Origin: Chloroflexota bacterium
Lineage (GTDB): Bacteria > Chloroflexota > Anaerolineae > B4-G1
Assembly: GCA_024232355.1 (NCBI GenBank)
Contig: JAAEPW010001181.1
Coordinates: 1 to 31,955 of the forward strand
Direction: 5' to 3'
DNA: 31,955 nt
Shown piece after piece: positions 23,904 through 31,816 of the stretch (positions are counted from its first letter, which is position 1; each line of letters begins with the position of its first letter). Both the position numbers and the translations under genes were made by a program. Below the pieces are notes generated by a model, which ran no database searches, had not been told where the DNA came from, and worked only from the letters and a program-made list of their open reading frames with translations.

Positions 23904-23932
23904 ATTATACAACGAAGAGTTAGCGCTGTCAA
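23904..23932 (-). promoter_or_regulatory. Perfect consensus promoter for the 55-codon gene
   Basis: Minus-strand TTGACA (23932-23927) and TATAAT (23909-23904), 17-bp spacer, both hexamers perfect. Start expected about 23897, giving an RNA of roughly 235 bases to the terminator. Confidence 0.88.
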
Positions 23933-23941
23933 TGGTGTTTT

Positions 23942-24556
23942 TTAGATTTTGATCATTTGATGCCGCCAGCGTTCGAATTCTTCAGCCGTGTCTATGTCGA
24001 ATTGTTCGGGAAGGTATGCTATATCGAGTCCTTGTGCTTTGACCAGTGTCTCGGTCTGTGTCAGTACGCGATCACTGCTCCATTCGATTTCTTCGAACAG
24101 ACATATATTGGGCGCACGCATACCGATTAGATAATAACCGCCGTCGCTGGCGGGGCCGATAGCTACCGGGGCGGTCTCTAGTGCGCGAAAAGCCATGCGT
24201 ACGATTTGACTATCCAAGCCAGGGATGTCACTGCCCGTTAGGACGACTATCTCTGCCCCCGCCGTGAACGCTTGCGCGAACGAGGCCGCCATCCGTTGCC
24301 CCAGACTGCCTTTGATTTGAGGACGCACCACCAGTTCCGGGAAAGCGTCTGCAAAGAACAGCACGTCGGTGGGGGAGGCTGCGGAGAGTTCGATATGGGT
24401 GTCTGTCAGATCGGCTTGCAGCAAATCCAGCAGATAGGTATAGAGTAGTCGTGCATAGACGCCGGCCGCTTGCTCTGCCCCAATGCTGGCCCCCAGCCGT
24501 GTCTTGGCGTACCCAGGAAAGGGGCGTTTGGCATATACGATGAGATGCTGTTTCAT
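23942..24556 (-). CDS. rSAM/selenodomain-associated transferase 1 (TIGR04282-like, DUF2064)
   Basis: A 204-residue nucleotidyl/glycosyl-transferase-fold protein. LIVYAKRPFPGYAKTRLG is the N-terminal nucleotide-binding signature, VLTGSDIPGLDSQ the metal-binding loop and IGPASDGGYYLIGM the substrate loop, all diagnostic of the family often named after its linkage to radical SAM/selenodomain proteins. The start ATG 24556 overlaps the stop of the next gene upstream (ATGA), with GGGAGAAAG ahead of it; a longer frame to 24661 is only overlap. It closes the long minus-strand operon. With its partner it probably modifies a small sugar or lipid, but the product is not known. Confidence 0.9.
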   Translation of the reverse strand: MKQHLIVYAKRPFPGYAKTRLGASIGAEQAAGVYARLLYTYLLDLLQADLTDTHIELSAASPTDVLFFADAFPELVVRPQIKGSLGQRMAASFAQAFTAGAEIVVLTGSDIPGLDSQIVRMAFRALETAPVAIGPASDGGYYLIGMRAPNICLFEEIEWSSDRVLTQTETLVKAQGLDIAYLPEQFDIDTAEEFERWRHQMIKI

Positions 24557-25251
24557 ATTTCTTTCTCCCGACTGGATCGATATACGCGCGCAATGTCCTC
24601 CGCCGTCGCGCCCAGGTTGAGATAGCGGAACATTGACCAGAGATTCATCAGTGATTGACAAAGAAAGCCGTGTTCTAGGAAGCGGCGGCTCGACGTGACC
24701 ACTCGTAGGTGATCTATTCTCACCAACTGGCCTTCTTGGCGCAGCGCTCGCATCATCTCTACATCCTCCATCAACGGAAGCTCTGGGAAGCCGCCGACGC
24801 GCTCAAAGGTGGATCTGGTCATAAACTGTGCCTGATCGCCGTACATTCGCCGCCAGTCTGCAGCATATCGCATCCGGTTGCGAATGTACATGATTATTCC
24901 CCGCTCTGGCAGTATCAGGGTTTGAAATGTGCCACCGCTTACGCCCGATTGGCTCAACATCCTGATCACCACCTCGCGCCAACCAGCGGGCAGTTGCGAA
25001 TCGGCATGGCAAAAGATCAAGATTTTGCCGTGGCTGGCAGCCGCACCCCGGTTCATCTGCACGGCGCGCCCGCGCGGCGAGTGGATCAAGAGTACGTTGG
25101 GCGGCACCAGATCATGCGTACCGTCGGTACTGCCGCCGTCCACGACGATGATCTCGACTGTGTCAGGCGCATAGTCGCGCCGGGCAGCAGTGATGGTTTG
25201 CTGGATATTATTTGCTTCGTTGAGTGCCGGGATGACTACAGAGATTAGCAT
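24553..25251 (-). CDS. rSAM/selenodomain-associated transferase 2 (TIGR04283-like family 2 glycosyltransferase)
   Basis: A 232-residue GT-A-fold glycosyltransferase. LISVVIPALNEANNIQQTI and EIIVVDGGSTDGTHDL form the nucleotide-sugar site, RAVQMNRGAAASHGKILIFC leads to HADSQLP (the DxD-like metal motif), and GGFPELPLMEDVEMMRALRQ is the acceptor-side loop with the catalytic Glu-Asp. It is short and has no membrane segment, which is typical of TIGR04283. It overlaps the TIGR04282-like gene by 4 bases and starts 13 bp after the radical SAM gene. These two transferases are usually found together next to radical SAM genes, some in arsenosugar loci, so a joint pathway is likely. Confidence 0.92.
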   Translation of the reverse strand: MLISVVIPALNEANNIQQTITAARRDYAPDTVEIIVVDGGSTDGTHDLVPPNVLLIHSPRGRAVQMNRGAAASHGKILIFCHADSQLPAGWREVVIRMLSQSGVSGGTFQTLILPERGIIMYIRNRMRYAADWRRMYGDQAQFMTRSTFERVGGFPELPLMEDVEMMRALRQEGQLVRIDHLRVVTSSRRFLEHGFLCQSLMNLWSMFRYLNLGATAEDIARVYRSSREKEI

Positions 25252-25264
25252 AGTTTGAGAGGTA

Positions 25265-26347
25265 TTAGGGAATTTTGGTCCTTATCCAAGGTTTGACCAT
25301 TTTATAGTAGATAATAGAACCCAATTGCCGGACGATAGATTTGCCACGAGTATTTGCGCCCAGACATTTCTGGCAAAGAGAATGTTGCACTTGAAGGCGG
25401 TCAAAAGTTTGCGTCAGATCACGAGCCGGTTGATCCTGCAAAATTTGCTCCAAAGATTGATCGTTTACGTTGCCCAATGGAATGAAACCATCAAAGTCTG
25501 TGCAACAAGGGACAACCGTCCCATTGTGAAAAATGCCCAACTGTCCTGTTGTTCCATCACAATAACCGACTTTTGCATGATAGATTTTCTCTTGGTTCAG
25601 ATTCCCCCAATTTTCCAAGGGAAAATTATGGAGAACTACTTTGGGATGGATGATGAAAAACCGGGGGACCCCGGCAAGTACACGAGTAAATTTCTGACCG
25701 ATGATTTCTTGTATACGTGAATCTGGCACAGTTCCATCGAGTATTCTTTCAGCCCAATCAGTCAGGTGGTGATGCAATTGTTTCTGCCCCTCGATAATGT
25801 GCATCGTTTTGTAAGGCATTGAGTAAAATGTGGGTGTGCTATCCATAAACTTGATTTGCACTATTGTATTGGACTCGGACAACATGTTCTCGCGGGTGAA
25901 GCGAACGATACCTCGAAAATATTGCTCGGCTTTCAGTCCCTTGGCGCCACGTAAATTAAAAGTCTGGGCATCTGGTGTTTGCAAAGAAACGGTTACTTTG
26001 GGTATCCTCGATTCCACGAGTTGATGAATATGCTCTGGAAGCAAGTGAAAGGTACTGCCGTTGGTGATCAGTTCCAAATTTAATCCTCGCTCGACAGCCA
26101 TAGCGATGGCATCAAAAATATGGGGATGTAATAAAGGTTCTCCCATCAGGTGAAAGAAAATCGTGGGGTGTCCAGAAAAGTCAGCGACCTCGTCCAATAT
26201 TTTTCGCAACAGATCCAATTTCATATGCCCACGACGGCGTTTCATATCCGCATCCGCGCAGAATTCGCATTGAAAGTTGCAAACATTGGTGACTTCGATG
26301 TGTATGTGCTTGAAATGGGATTGAAGAGCAGTCTTAGCTTGGCGCAT
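25265..26347 (-). CDS. Radical SAM/SPASM enzyme
   Basis: A 360-residue radical SAM protein. The cluster motif is CNFQCEFC (Cys33, 37 and 40 counted from an upstream TTG at 26377). It is followed by FFHLMGEPLLHP (the GGE-like SAM site) and LELITNGSTFHLL. The C-terminal half has a SPASM-like cysteine set: CDGTTGQLGIFHNGTVVPCC, then SLCQKCLG. It therefore probably binds an auxiliary Fe-S cluster and modifies a peptide or small molecule. I start it at ATG 26347, which overlaps the end of the nucleoside hydrolase gene by 14 bases; the TTG at 26377 has no ribosome site. It is not the ArsS/selenodomain type. Its place just before the two transferases suggests it acts in the same pathway. Confidence 0.9.
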   Translation of the reverse strand: MRQAKTALQSHFKHIHIEVTNVCNFQCEFCADADMKRRRGHMKLDLLRKILDEVADFSGHPTIFFHLMGEPLLHPHIFDAIAMAVERGLNLELITNGSTFHLLPEHIHQLVESRIPKVTVSLQTPDAQTFNLRGAKGLKAEQYFRGIVRFTRENMLSESNTIVQIKFMDSTPTFYSMPYKTMHIIEGQKQLHHHLTDWAERILDGTVPDSRIQEIIGQKFTRVLAGVPRFFIIHPKVVLHNFPLENWGNLNQEKIYHAKVGYCDGTTGQLGIFHNGTVVPCCTDFDGFIPLGNVNDQSLEQILQDQPARDLTQTFDRLQVQHSLCQKCLGANTRGKSIVRQLGSIIYYKMVKPWIRTKIP

Positions 26348-27209
26348 TGCTATTCTTTGTCTGCCGCCATGCTTCAAAGAGAATCGCCTTAAAGCGCTTT
26401 GGGTCCAGGATGCGTGAGGGCATATTGATGCGTGCGCCCTCTTCTTTGCTCCCAGCCACGAGTGTCCCTGTCTCTAGGTCTGCCACGGTTGAGCAGGCCC
26501 ACACTGGATTCTCGTCAAATAGCTCTGGGTGCGAGAGATAGACTGCTGGTAACAGGTCCCATAGGTAGAACACGGGAACGCCGCAGTAGATGCCGAATGC
26601 CAACAGCCAATTCCGAGCGACGCGGCGCATATCGCGACTCCAAAACCTCGCTCGTCTCAAATCACGCCAGCCGAATGGTGCTTGGAGACAGATGTGCGCG
26701 TTCATCAACGTGACGGGGCAAGCGGCGTTGAGTACAGCGAACGAACCCTCTGGGTCTGCTGAGAGATTTAGTTCTGCCAAATTCCGCCAACCGATGTGCA
26801 GCGGATGCAGATAACCTCCCATACAGGCGATCTGCTTGAGGTTGCTGAAAAAGGCAGAGTCCAGTTCGGCAGCGGCGCGCAAGTTACCCAATGGTCCTGT
26901 AGCCAGCAGTGTGATCTCGCCAGGGCGGGACGCGGCAGTTTCGGCCAGGAAGCGAGCGGCGTCGGTGGGAAGTTGACCGCGCTCGCCTTCGCCCTGGTGC
27001 AGCGGTATATTGGCACGGCCTATGTCACGCAACAATTGCTCGGTCGCAGGGTGGACCTCGTCAATGGTGCCGTTGCCAAAAGTAGTGGTGATGCCCACGA
27101 GTTCTACGTCGGGGCGTCCCAAGAGGTAGAGCAACGTCAGACCGTCGTCGATCTCCTTGCGAGGCAGTCCCATCGTGTTGTCACAGTCAAAGATGATTTG
27201 TTCGGTCAT
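26334..27209 (-). CDS. Inosine-uridine-type nucleoside hydrolase
   Basis: A 291-residue N-ribohydrolase. IIFDCDNTMGLPRKEIDDGL is the N-terminal Asp-rich calcium site (family consensus DxDxGxDDA, here spaced further apart), ATGPLGNLRAA the ribose loop, GGYLHPLHIGWRNLAELNLS the central region where Asn/Glu ligands are expected, and NLSADPEGSFAVL a further conserved part. The Asp spacing in the first motif is longer than in classical CU/IU hydrolases, so substrate may differ. The Met at 27209 is the only sensible start. A MITE lies 52 bp upstream, between it and the oxidoreductase gene, so its link to the upstream operon may have been altered. Confidence 0.88.
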   Translation of the reverse strand: MTEQIIFDCDNTMGLPRKEIDDGLTLLYLLGRPDVELVGITTTFGNGTIDEVHPATEQLLRDIGRANIPLHQGEGERGQLPTDAARFLAETAASRPGEITLLATGPLGNLRAAAELDSAFFSNLKQIACMGGYLHPLHIGWRNLAELNLSADPEGSFAVLNAACPVTLMNAHICLQAPFGWRDLRRARFWSRDMRRVARNWLLAFGIYCGVPVFYLWDLLPAVYLSHPELFDENPVWACSTVADLETGTLVAGSKEEGARINMPSRILDPKRFKAILFEAWRQTKNSNAPS

Positions 27210-27261
27210 TTTTCAGTACAACCTTTATCGTATTCGCATCTAACTCTTGCCAGCATCTCGT

Positions 27262-27409
27262 GGTACTGGTTCAGTTGAATGGGATTACGATGTAGACGAG
27301 GTTTCCATACCTCGTAGAGCCTTACGCGCTATGGAAAGCGCGGCTACAAGCTCAATTTCGAGCTACAACAGACTATTCTCTAAAAATCCCACCCAACTGA
27401 AGCAGTGCC
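27262..27409. mobile_element. 148-bp MITE with 25-bp terminal inverted repeats and 8-bp target duplication
   Basis: The left end GGTACTGGTTCAGTTGAATG and the inverted right end GGCACTGCTTCAGTTGGGTG extend to 25 bp with 4 mismatches. CATCTCGT is duplicated on both sides (27254-27261 and 27410-27417). The inside has three hairpins: CGAGGTTTCCATACCTCG, CGCGCTATGGAAAGCGCG and AGCTCAATTTCGAGCT. No transposase. Ends beginning GGCACTG with 8-bp duplications recall IS6-family elements; IS1595 also makes 8-bp duplications. It sits exactly after the oxidoreductase stop codon. Confidence 0.87.
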
Positions 27410-27416
27410 CATCTCG

Positions 27417-28658
27417 TCAGTAAAACAGATAATCCCAATCTTGCCCCGTCAGGTCGTTGAAAGGAAAATCAGGGCGCGCGATATCGGCACCAAACTGTGC
27501 CACCGGCTGACCGATGGCCTTGAACAGCGCCATACTTCCGTGGCGCTCGTCCAGCAGCAGTGCTCCGGCCAGTTTGCCATCTACCACGCGGACCTTTCGA
27601 TAGCCGCTATTCCCCCACCAGACGTACACCTGGCCCTCATCACTATGCGGCTCGCCGATGTAGGTATAGAGGGTGGTGTAGATGATGGAGGCGTTAAAAA
27701 AGGGTTGGCTGGGCAGCACGTCGTCTTGGCCCGCCATATTGCGACCGGCAGTCCTGCCCTGTTGAGCGCAGTTGAGCCAGATGCGTGTTGTCTCCCATAT
27801 GTCGCTGCCAGGAATACACGTCTCGGTGCAATCACCGGCGGCGTAAACGTCGGGCAGGTTGGTTTGGCAACGCTCGTCTATGTGGATACCTTTTCGCGCC
27901 GTTATTCCTGGCACATCGGGAAAGACCGGCGTGATGCCAATCGCTTGCACAAAGACGTCGAAATCCCAGGTGCGCCCGCTCTGAAAGTGGGCCGTTTGCC
28001 CCTCCACCCGTGTGACCGTGTCTCCAACGAATACGTCAATGTCGTCTGCCTGCATACGCTGCTGCAACCACCCTGCTGCCGGTGAGTCGAGCAGTGGCTT
28101 GCCGAGCGGGTGGCTCCGCTGGACGATGGCAATGTTCAACGGCGGACTGTTGGGCTGCTTTTTTATTCTGTGCAGTGCGCCCGCCAGTTCCAGCCCCAGG
28201 ATGCCGCCGCCCACGATCAACGCCCGCCCGCAGCAGCCCAGTCGCTCCTTGATCTCTCGCGAATTGGCCAGATCACGAAAGACCAGGGTATCGGTCTCTG
28301 CTAATCCTTCCACGGGGTGGATGTTGGCACAAGCACCGGTGGCGATTAGCAGCTTGTCATACTTGAGCGTATCGCCGTTTGCTAGATGGGATTGCTTGGT
28401 ATCTATGTCTATTTGCGTCACGTGTCCGGTCATTTGTTCAATGTCCATCTCATCGTAGAATGCGGCGGTCCGACCAGGTAGCATCTCGTCAGTCGTCTGC
28501 CCAGAGATCCATTCAGAGAGAGACGCGCGATAATAGTATGGCTCACCCTCATCGCTGACGATGAGAATGCGCCCAACGGCGTCGGCGTAGCGAATTTCTT
28601 GAGCGGCCGTAATGCCTGCCACGCCGTTACCGATGATCAGATAATCGATGTCAGCCAT
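27417..28658 (-). CDS. FAD/NAD(P)-dependent oxidoreductase (rubredoxin/nitrite reductase-like)
   Basis: A 413-residue flavoprotein with two Rossmann sites: YLIIGNGVAGITAAQEIR for FAD, and ALIVGGGILGLELAGALHR for NAD(P)H. LLIATGAC and VYAAGDCTE are the family connecting motifs. The C-terminal part (WWGNSGYRKVRVVDGKLAGA) is the extra domain seen in NirB-N and rubredoxin-reductase-like proteins. No Fe-S cysteines of its own. It overlaps the HdrD-like gene by 8 bases, so the two are probably an electron-transfer pair: NAD(P)H to FAD to the Fe-S protein. The MITE begins right after the stop. Confidence 0.92.
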   Translation of the reverse strand: MADIDYLIIGNGVAGITAAQEIRYADAVGRILIVSDEGEPYYYRASLSEWISGQTTDEMLPGRTAAFYDEMDIEQMTGHVTQIDIDTKQSHLANGDTLKYDKLLIATGACANIHPVEGLAETDTLVFRDLANSREIKERLGCCGRALIVGGGILGLELAGALHRIKKQPNSPPLNIAIVQRSHPLGKPLLDSPAAGWLQQRMQADDIDVFVGDTVTRVEGQTAHFQSGRTWDFDVFVQAIGITPVFPDVPGITARKGIHIDERCQTNLPDVYAAGDCTETCIPGSDIWETTRIWLNCAQQGRTAGRNMAGQDDVLPSQPFFNASIIYTTLYTYIGEPHSDEGQVYVWWGNSGYRKVRVVDGKLAGALLLDERHGSMALFKAIGQPVAQFGADIARPDFPFNDLTGQDWDYLFY

Positions 28659-29772
28659 TGTTCACCTCCTGCCGCGTCGCTTGTTCCGCCGCTGCCATCA
28701 ATTCCAACAGTGGTACCTCGGCTTGTTTGAACGGGGGGTGGAACGATTCCCAGCAAGTGACGCACTCGACCGCCATCCCGTCTGCGCCTTTTTCTCTCAC
28801 CAGTTGCAGTTTTTCCTCGTGCAACTGGTGGTTCAATTCATCATTGGCGTGGATGTTGTAATATCCACAGCAGATGCACGTTTGCGGCGTCTCAGCGATC
28901 TCGACTACCTCGGCCATCAACGATAAAAGCTCGCGGATGGGCTGCGGCTTGCCCACCTTTTTGGTGACGTGGCACGAATCGTGGACGGCGATGGGATAAT
29001 CGAATTTCTGCCAGGTGAGTTTGTCGGCGTAGCCAAGTAGCCATTCAGGAGTGGTCAACGGTATCCAGGAAGCACCTGTTTTTTTCTTGAGCCGCAGCAG
29101 TGCCGTGTAACACTCGGCGCACGCAGATACGATGGCCTCGGGCTGAACCTGATCGATCAACGTGCCCAAGTGAATGAGCATCTGTTGCCCGTATCCCATC
29201 CGTCCGCTAAGATACTGGGGCCAGCCGCAGCAAGAGCGCACGCCGCCTAATACCTCATAGTCGAGGTCCAAACGGTCGGCCAGCTTGAGCGTAGCGGCTG
29301 GAGATCCGGAGGGCGAAAAGGCGTAACAACCAAAGTAAAAGAGAAGCGGCTTTTGCTCCAGGCGGGCCTTGTCGATGTGCTTGCCCATTGGCCCGGCGGC
29401 GATGCGTATCACCATGTCGTAGAGCGAGATGAGCCAACTCCGGTCACGCCGTCCCCTGACGGCATAGTATTTTTCCCATTGCTTGGGGATGGTGGGCAGC
29501 ATCGTTTTGAGCATCAGCATCATATGATCGCGGTGAACGCCAGCTGGACAAGCTAGCGTGCAGTCGCCGCACTGGATGCACTCGGTCACAAAGGTTTCTA
29601 CTCGCTCTGTCCATTCACCGGAGACAAATACCGAATCGAGTTCGTTTTGGTTGACCTTTAACCGATTCACGGGGCATTTTTTCATACAGTCGTTGACCCC
29701 GATGCAATTGTCCAAGCCAAACTCGGCCAACTCGCTCAAGCTAGCTTTAAACTCGCTGCCATCCCATTTCAT
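28651..29772 (-). CDS. HdrD/GlpC-like Fe-S oxidoreductase subunit
   Basis: A 373-residue protein with two N-terminal cysteine clusters. The first is atypical, Cys23-x5-Cys29-x3-Cys33-Pro. The second is a standard 4Fe-4S set, Cys66-x2-Cys69-x2-Cys72-x3-Cys76-Pro. Two CCG-type domains follow: SCCGWPQ with CAEC, and CICCGYYN with CVTCWESF, the hallmark of heterodisulfide reductase D and glycolate/glycerol-3-phosphate oxidase Fe-S subunits. The redox substrate is not apparent. It overlaps the FAD oxidoreductase by 8 bases and the TVP38 gene by 4. A partner for a lipid or thiol reduction step is a reasonable guess. Confidence 0.9.
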   Translation of the reverse strand: MKWDGSEFKASLSELAEFGLDNCIGVNDCMKKCPVNRLKVNQNELDSVFVSGEWTERVETFVTECIQCGDCTLACPAGVHRDHMMLMLKTMLPTIPKQWEKYYAVRGRRDRSWLISLYDMVIRIAAGPMGKHIDKARLEQKPLLFYFGCYAFSPSGSPAATLKLADRLDLDYEVLGGVRSCCGWPQYLSGRMGYGQQMLIHLGTLIDQVQPEAIVSACAECYTALLRLKKKTGASWIPLTTPEWLLGYADKLTWQKFDYPIAVHDSCHVTKKVGKPQPIRELLSLMAEVVEIAETPQTCICCGYYNIHANDELNHQLHEEKLQLVREKGADGMAVECVTCWESFHPPFKQAEVPLLELMAAAEQATRQEVNNG

Positions 29773-30566
29773 AGTACGAACTCCTTCGCAGCCTCCTCAA
29801 GTAGCTTTTCACAGGAATAGCAAGTGGTCGAATCAGCGGGATTGGCGAATCCGCAATAGAGACACTGGACCAGTTTTTCTTCTAGCGTTTTTTCCTCTTT
29901 TTTGCCACGGCGACTGCGGACATAGATAGCGACTACCGGCACCAACGCCGTGGCTACTTTGAGCGCAATTGCGATGGTTAATTGTAGAGGTGTGGGGTCT
30001 GCAACCGATGCTCCCAAAAACACCAGCGAGAACGAGCCCGGGATGATGCCTACCATCGTGGCGAACAGGAACAAAGGTATGGATACTTTGGTCAGTCCGG
30101 CGACGTAATTTTGCACCTCCCACGGTAAAAGGGGAACCGCTCGCATCAACACGACAAACCAGAACCCCTGACTGCCACTGGATTGCCGGTAAGCTTTTTC
30201 CAGTTTCTGACCCTTGAGTTTAGACTCGACCCACTCGCGGCCCAGTCGCCGGGCCAGTATGAACGGAACGAGCGCAGACACTGCTGCAATGATAATGGTG
30301 TACACAGTTCCTAGTAGTGTTCCAAATAATACCCCGGCCATTGCCGAGAACAACGGTGCCAAGAACGGGATCGGTGCACTGACAATGTAGAGCGCGGCAA
30401 AGGCCAGTGGCGCCCATGGGCCGAACCCCTCGACAAACTCGGCGAGACTGAGGCAAACCCCCTCGTCACACTGTGAGAAATAATACAGCGTTGCTCCCAG
30501 TATGCTCAGAAAGATGAATGCTACGATGCCTCTATTGATCCACTTTTGCTTTGATTGCTCTTCCAT
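29769..30566 (-). CDS. TVP38/TMEM64 (DedA-like) membrane protein with C-terminal zinc ribbon
   Basis: A 265-residue inner-membrane protein. Six or so hydrophobic segments are visible, including PLAFAALYIVSAPIPFLAPL, the FSAMAGVLFGTLLGTVYT loop and MRAVPLLPWEVQNYVAGLTK, which matches the conserved re-entrant helix of the VTT fold. The end carries CLYCGFANPADSTTCYSC, a zinc-ribbon-like four-cysteine knot that is not a usual part of TVP38 proteins. It would face the cytoplasm. AAGGAGGG precedes the ATG, 30 bp after the kinase gene. TVP38/DedA proteins are implicated in lipid scrambling or transport, and TVP38 genes are often found near the transferase pair encoded in this operon. Confidence 0.9.
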   Translation of the reverse strand: MEEQSKQKWINRGIVAFIFLSILGATLYYFSQCDEGVCLSLAEFVEGFGPWAPLAFAALYIVSAPIPFLAPLFSAMAGVLFGTLLGTVYTIIIAAVSALVPFILARRLGREWVESKLKGQKLEKAYRQSSGSQGFWFVVLMRAVPLLPWEVQNYVAGLTKVSIPLFLFATMVGIIPGSFSLVFLGASVADPTPLQLTIAIALKVATALVPVVAIYVRSRRGKKEEKTLEEKLVQCLYCGFANPADSTTCYSCEKLLEEAAKEFVL

Positions 30567-30596
30567 TTCAAGTTCCCTCCTTTTTTGTCACCTGTC

Positions 30597-31616
30597 TCAC
30601 ATATACGGATTGAACAAGCTTTGGACAAAAGCCATATCTAAATACGCGCTCACTTTGAGAAAGGTATCTTGATTTTGCAGCGCGTGCTCGCCGGTCTGGT
30701 AGGTTACCCAGGCCATCGCCGACCAAGAGATGCCGCGCAGACAGTTAAAGGGATCCCGCAATCGCACGCGGTCCTCGATGGTGTCGCGCAGATGGTTGTC
30801 GGAGATGGCAGCGCGATAGGCGTCAAGAAACACCTGCCGGTCTGCATCAGACATCCGGTAATCGGTCTTCCACAAGGTTGTCGTCGGCACGCGAAAATGA
30901 GAGATATCCTGTGAGGGATCACCCCACAGCGGCTTTTCCCAATCTACTAGGTGGAGCGTGTGCTGTTCTCGGTTGACGATAAAGTTGCCTGAATTGACTT
31001 CGGTGTTGATGATGCAAGGCCACGGGTCCGAGAGAAAGTATTCCTCTTTGTGACGAGCCTCATTGGCCCAGATCAACACTTTCCGCAAATAGTCGCATAG
31101 CTCAGGATCGGCCAACTCTGATTCCAGGTAGACCGGTAGCAAGCGCGAGCATTCCTCATAGGTCATACTAAGCGGGCGTTCCTCGTGAATAAGGTGATTA
31201 TCCTCCGCTTCCACCGGCTGGCTATGGACGCGGGCGAACAGCCGGGCCGCTGCCGCCAAATCACGCCGGTAGTCTAGTGGCTCGCCAGGCAGATATTCCA
31301 TCAACAAGACGCCGCGCTCTAGATGCTCACGACTGTCATCTATGTAGAAAGGGTGCGGCGTGACGCCGGTAGACTTTAACAGCTTGAGCGCACGGTACTC
31401 GTAGAGAATCTGGTCATCGCGGTTGATCTGTGTGCCCACGTTGACCCGCAAGACCCACGTCCTGTCGCCTTGGTGCACGAGATAATTCACATTGTACTCG
31501 CCCTGTGCTAGTGTTTCGATGATAAATGGATCGCACGGCTGCCAGCCGGGAACGTCGCGCAGGTCTGCTTGCTGTAAATAATTCATCGTGAGGGGTAATA
31601 GGTCTTGTAGATTCAT
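30597..31616 (-). CDS. APH/choline-kinase-like phosphotransferase with altered catalytic loop
   Basis: A 339-residue kinase-like protein with Arg57 in WVLRVNV (choline-kinase-like ATP site), the hinge LLMEYLPGEPL, and the catalytic region CIINTEVNSGNFIVN followed by HLVDWEKPLWGDPSQDISHF (Asp225 for metal). The usual HGDxxxxN Brenner motif is replaced by NTEVNSGN: Glu206 stands at the catalytic Asp position and Asn211 at the metal Asn. Asp-to-Glu may retain chemistry, but the substrate is not predictable. It is the first gene of the long minus-strand operon, with a promoter at 31727-31754 and 30 bp to the TVP38 gene. A small-molecule (alcohol or sugar) kinase is more plausible here than antibiotic resistance. 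Confidence 0.88.
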   Translation of the reverse strand: MNLQDLLPLTMNYLQQADLRDVPGWQPCDPFIIETLAQGEYNVNYLVHQGDRTWVLRVNVGTQINRDDQILYEYRALKLLKSTGVTPHPFYIDDSREHLERGVLLMEYLPGEPLDYRRDLAAAARLFARVHSQPVEAEDNHLIHEERPLSMTYEECSRLLPVYLESELADPELCDYLRKVLIWANEARHKEEYFLSDPWPCIINTEVNSGNFIVNREQHTLHLVDWEKPLWGDPSQDISHFRVPTTTLWKTDYRMSDADRQVFLDAYRAAISDNHLRDTIEDRVRLRDPFNCLRGISWSAMAWVTYQTGEHALQNQDTFLKVSAYLDMAFVQSLFNPYM

Positions 31617-31726
31617 TTCTGTTTACCCAGTAGCCTTTCTTTTATATCCGCACATAAAACGTGCTACAAAACGCGGCTGTGTTTTTTTATTGACGCAGTG
31701 ATGTGGTGAAATCTTACTCTGACATC

Positions 31727-31754
31727 ATTATAGTCATAGTCTGTGTTTTGCAAA
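31727..31754 (-). promoter_or_regulatory. Likely promoter of the kinase-TVP38-HdrD-rSAM operon
   Basis: Minus-strand TTTGCA (31754-31749) and perfect TATAAT (31732-31727), spacer 16 bp, about 110 bp before the kinase ATG. TTTTGCAAAA at the -35 is palindromic. Nothing else can be supported in 31617-31816. Confidence 0.6.
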
Positions 31755-31816
31755 ACAAGATACTGGGGGAGTGTTACGTGTTGCGTCTTTGTCTATCAGC
31801 CAGGTCAATTGCCCTA

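Noticed and set aside
25265..26347. ArsS-type selenodomain arsenosugar radical SAM protein
   Set aside because: The cysteine layout is SPASM-like, with CCTD and C..C at the end; the selenodomain is not seen, so the arsenic link rests only on the transferases.
30597..31616. Aminoglycoside resistance enzyme
   Set aside because: Choline-kinase-like features, altered catalytic loop and metabolic operon context argue against an antibiotic resistance role.
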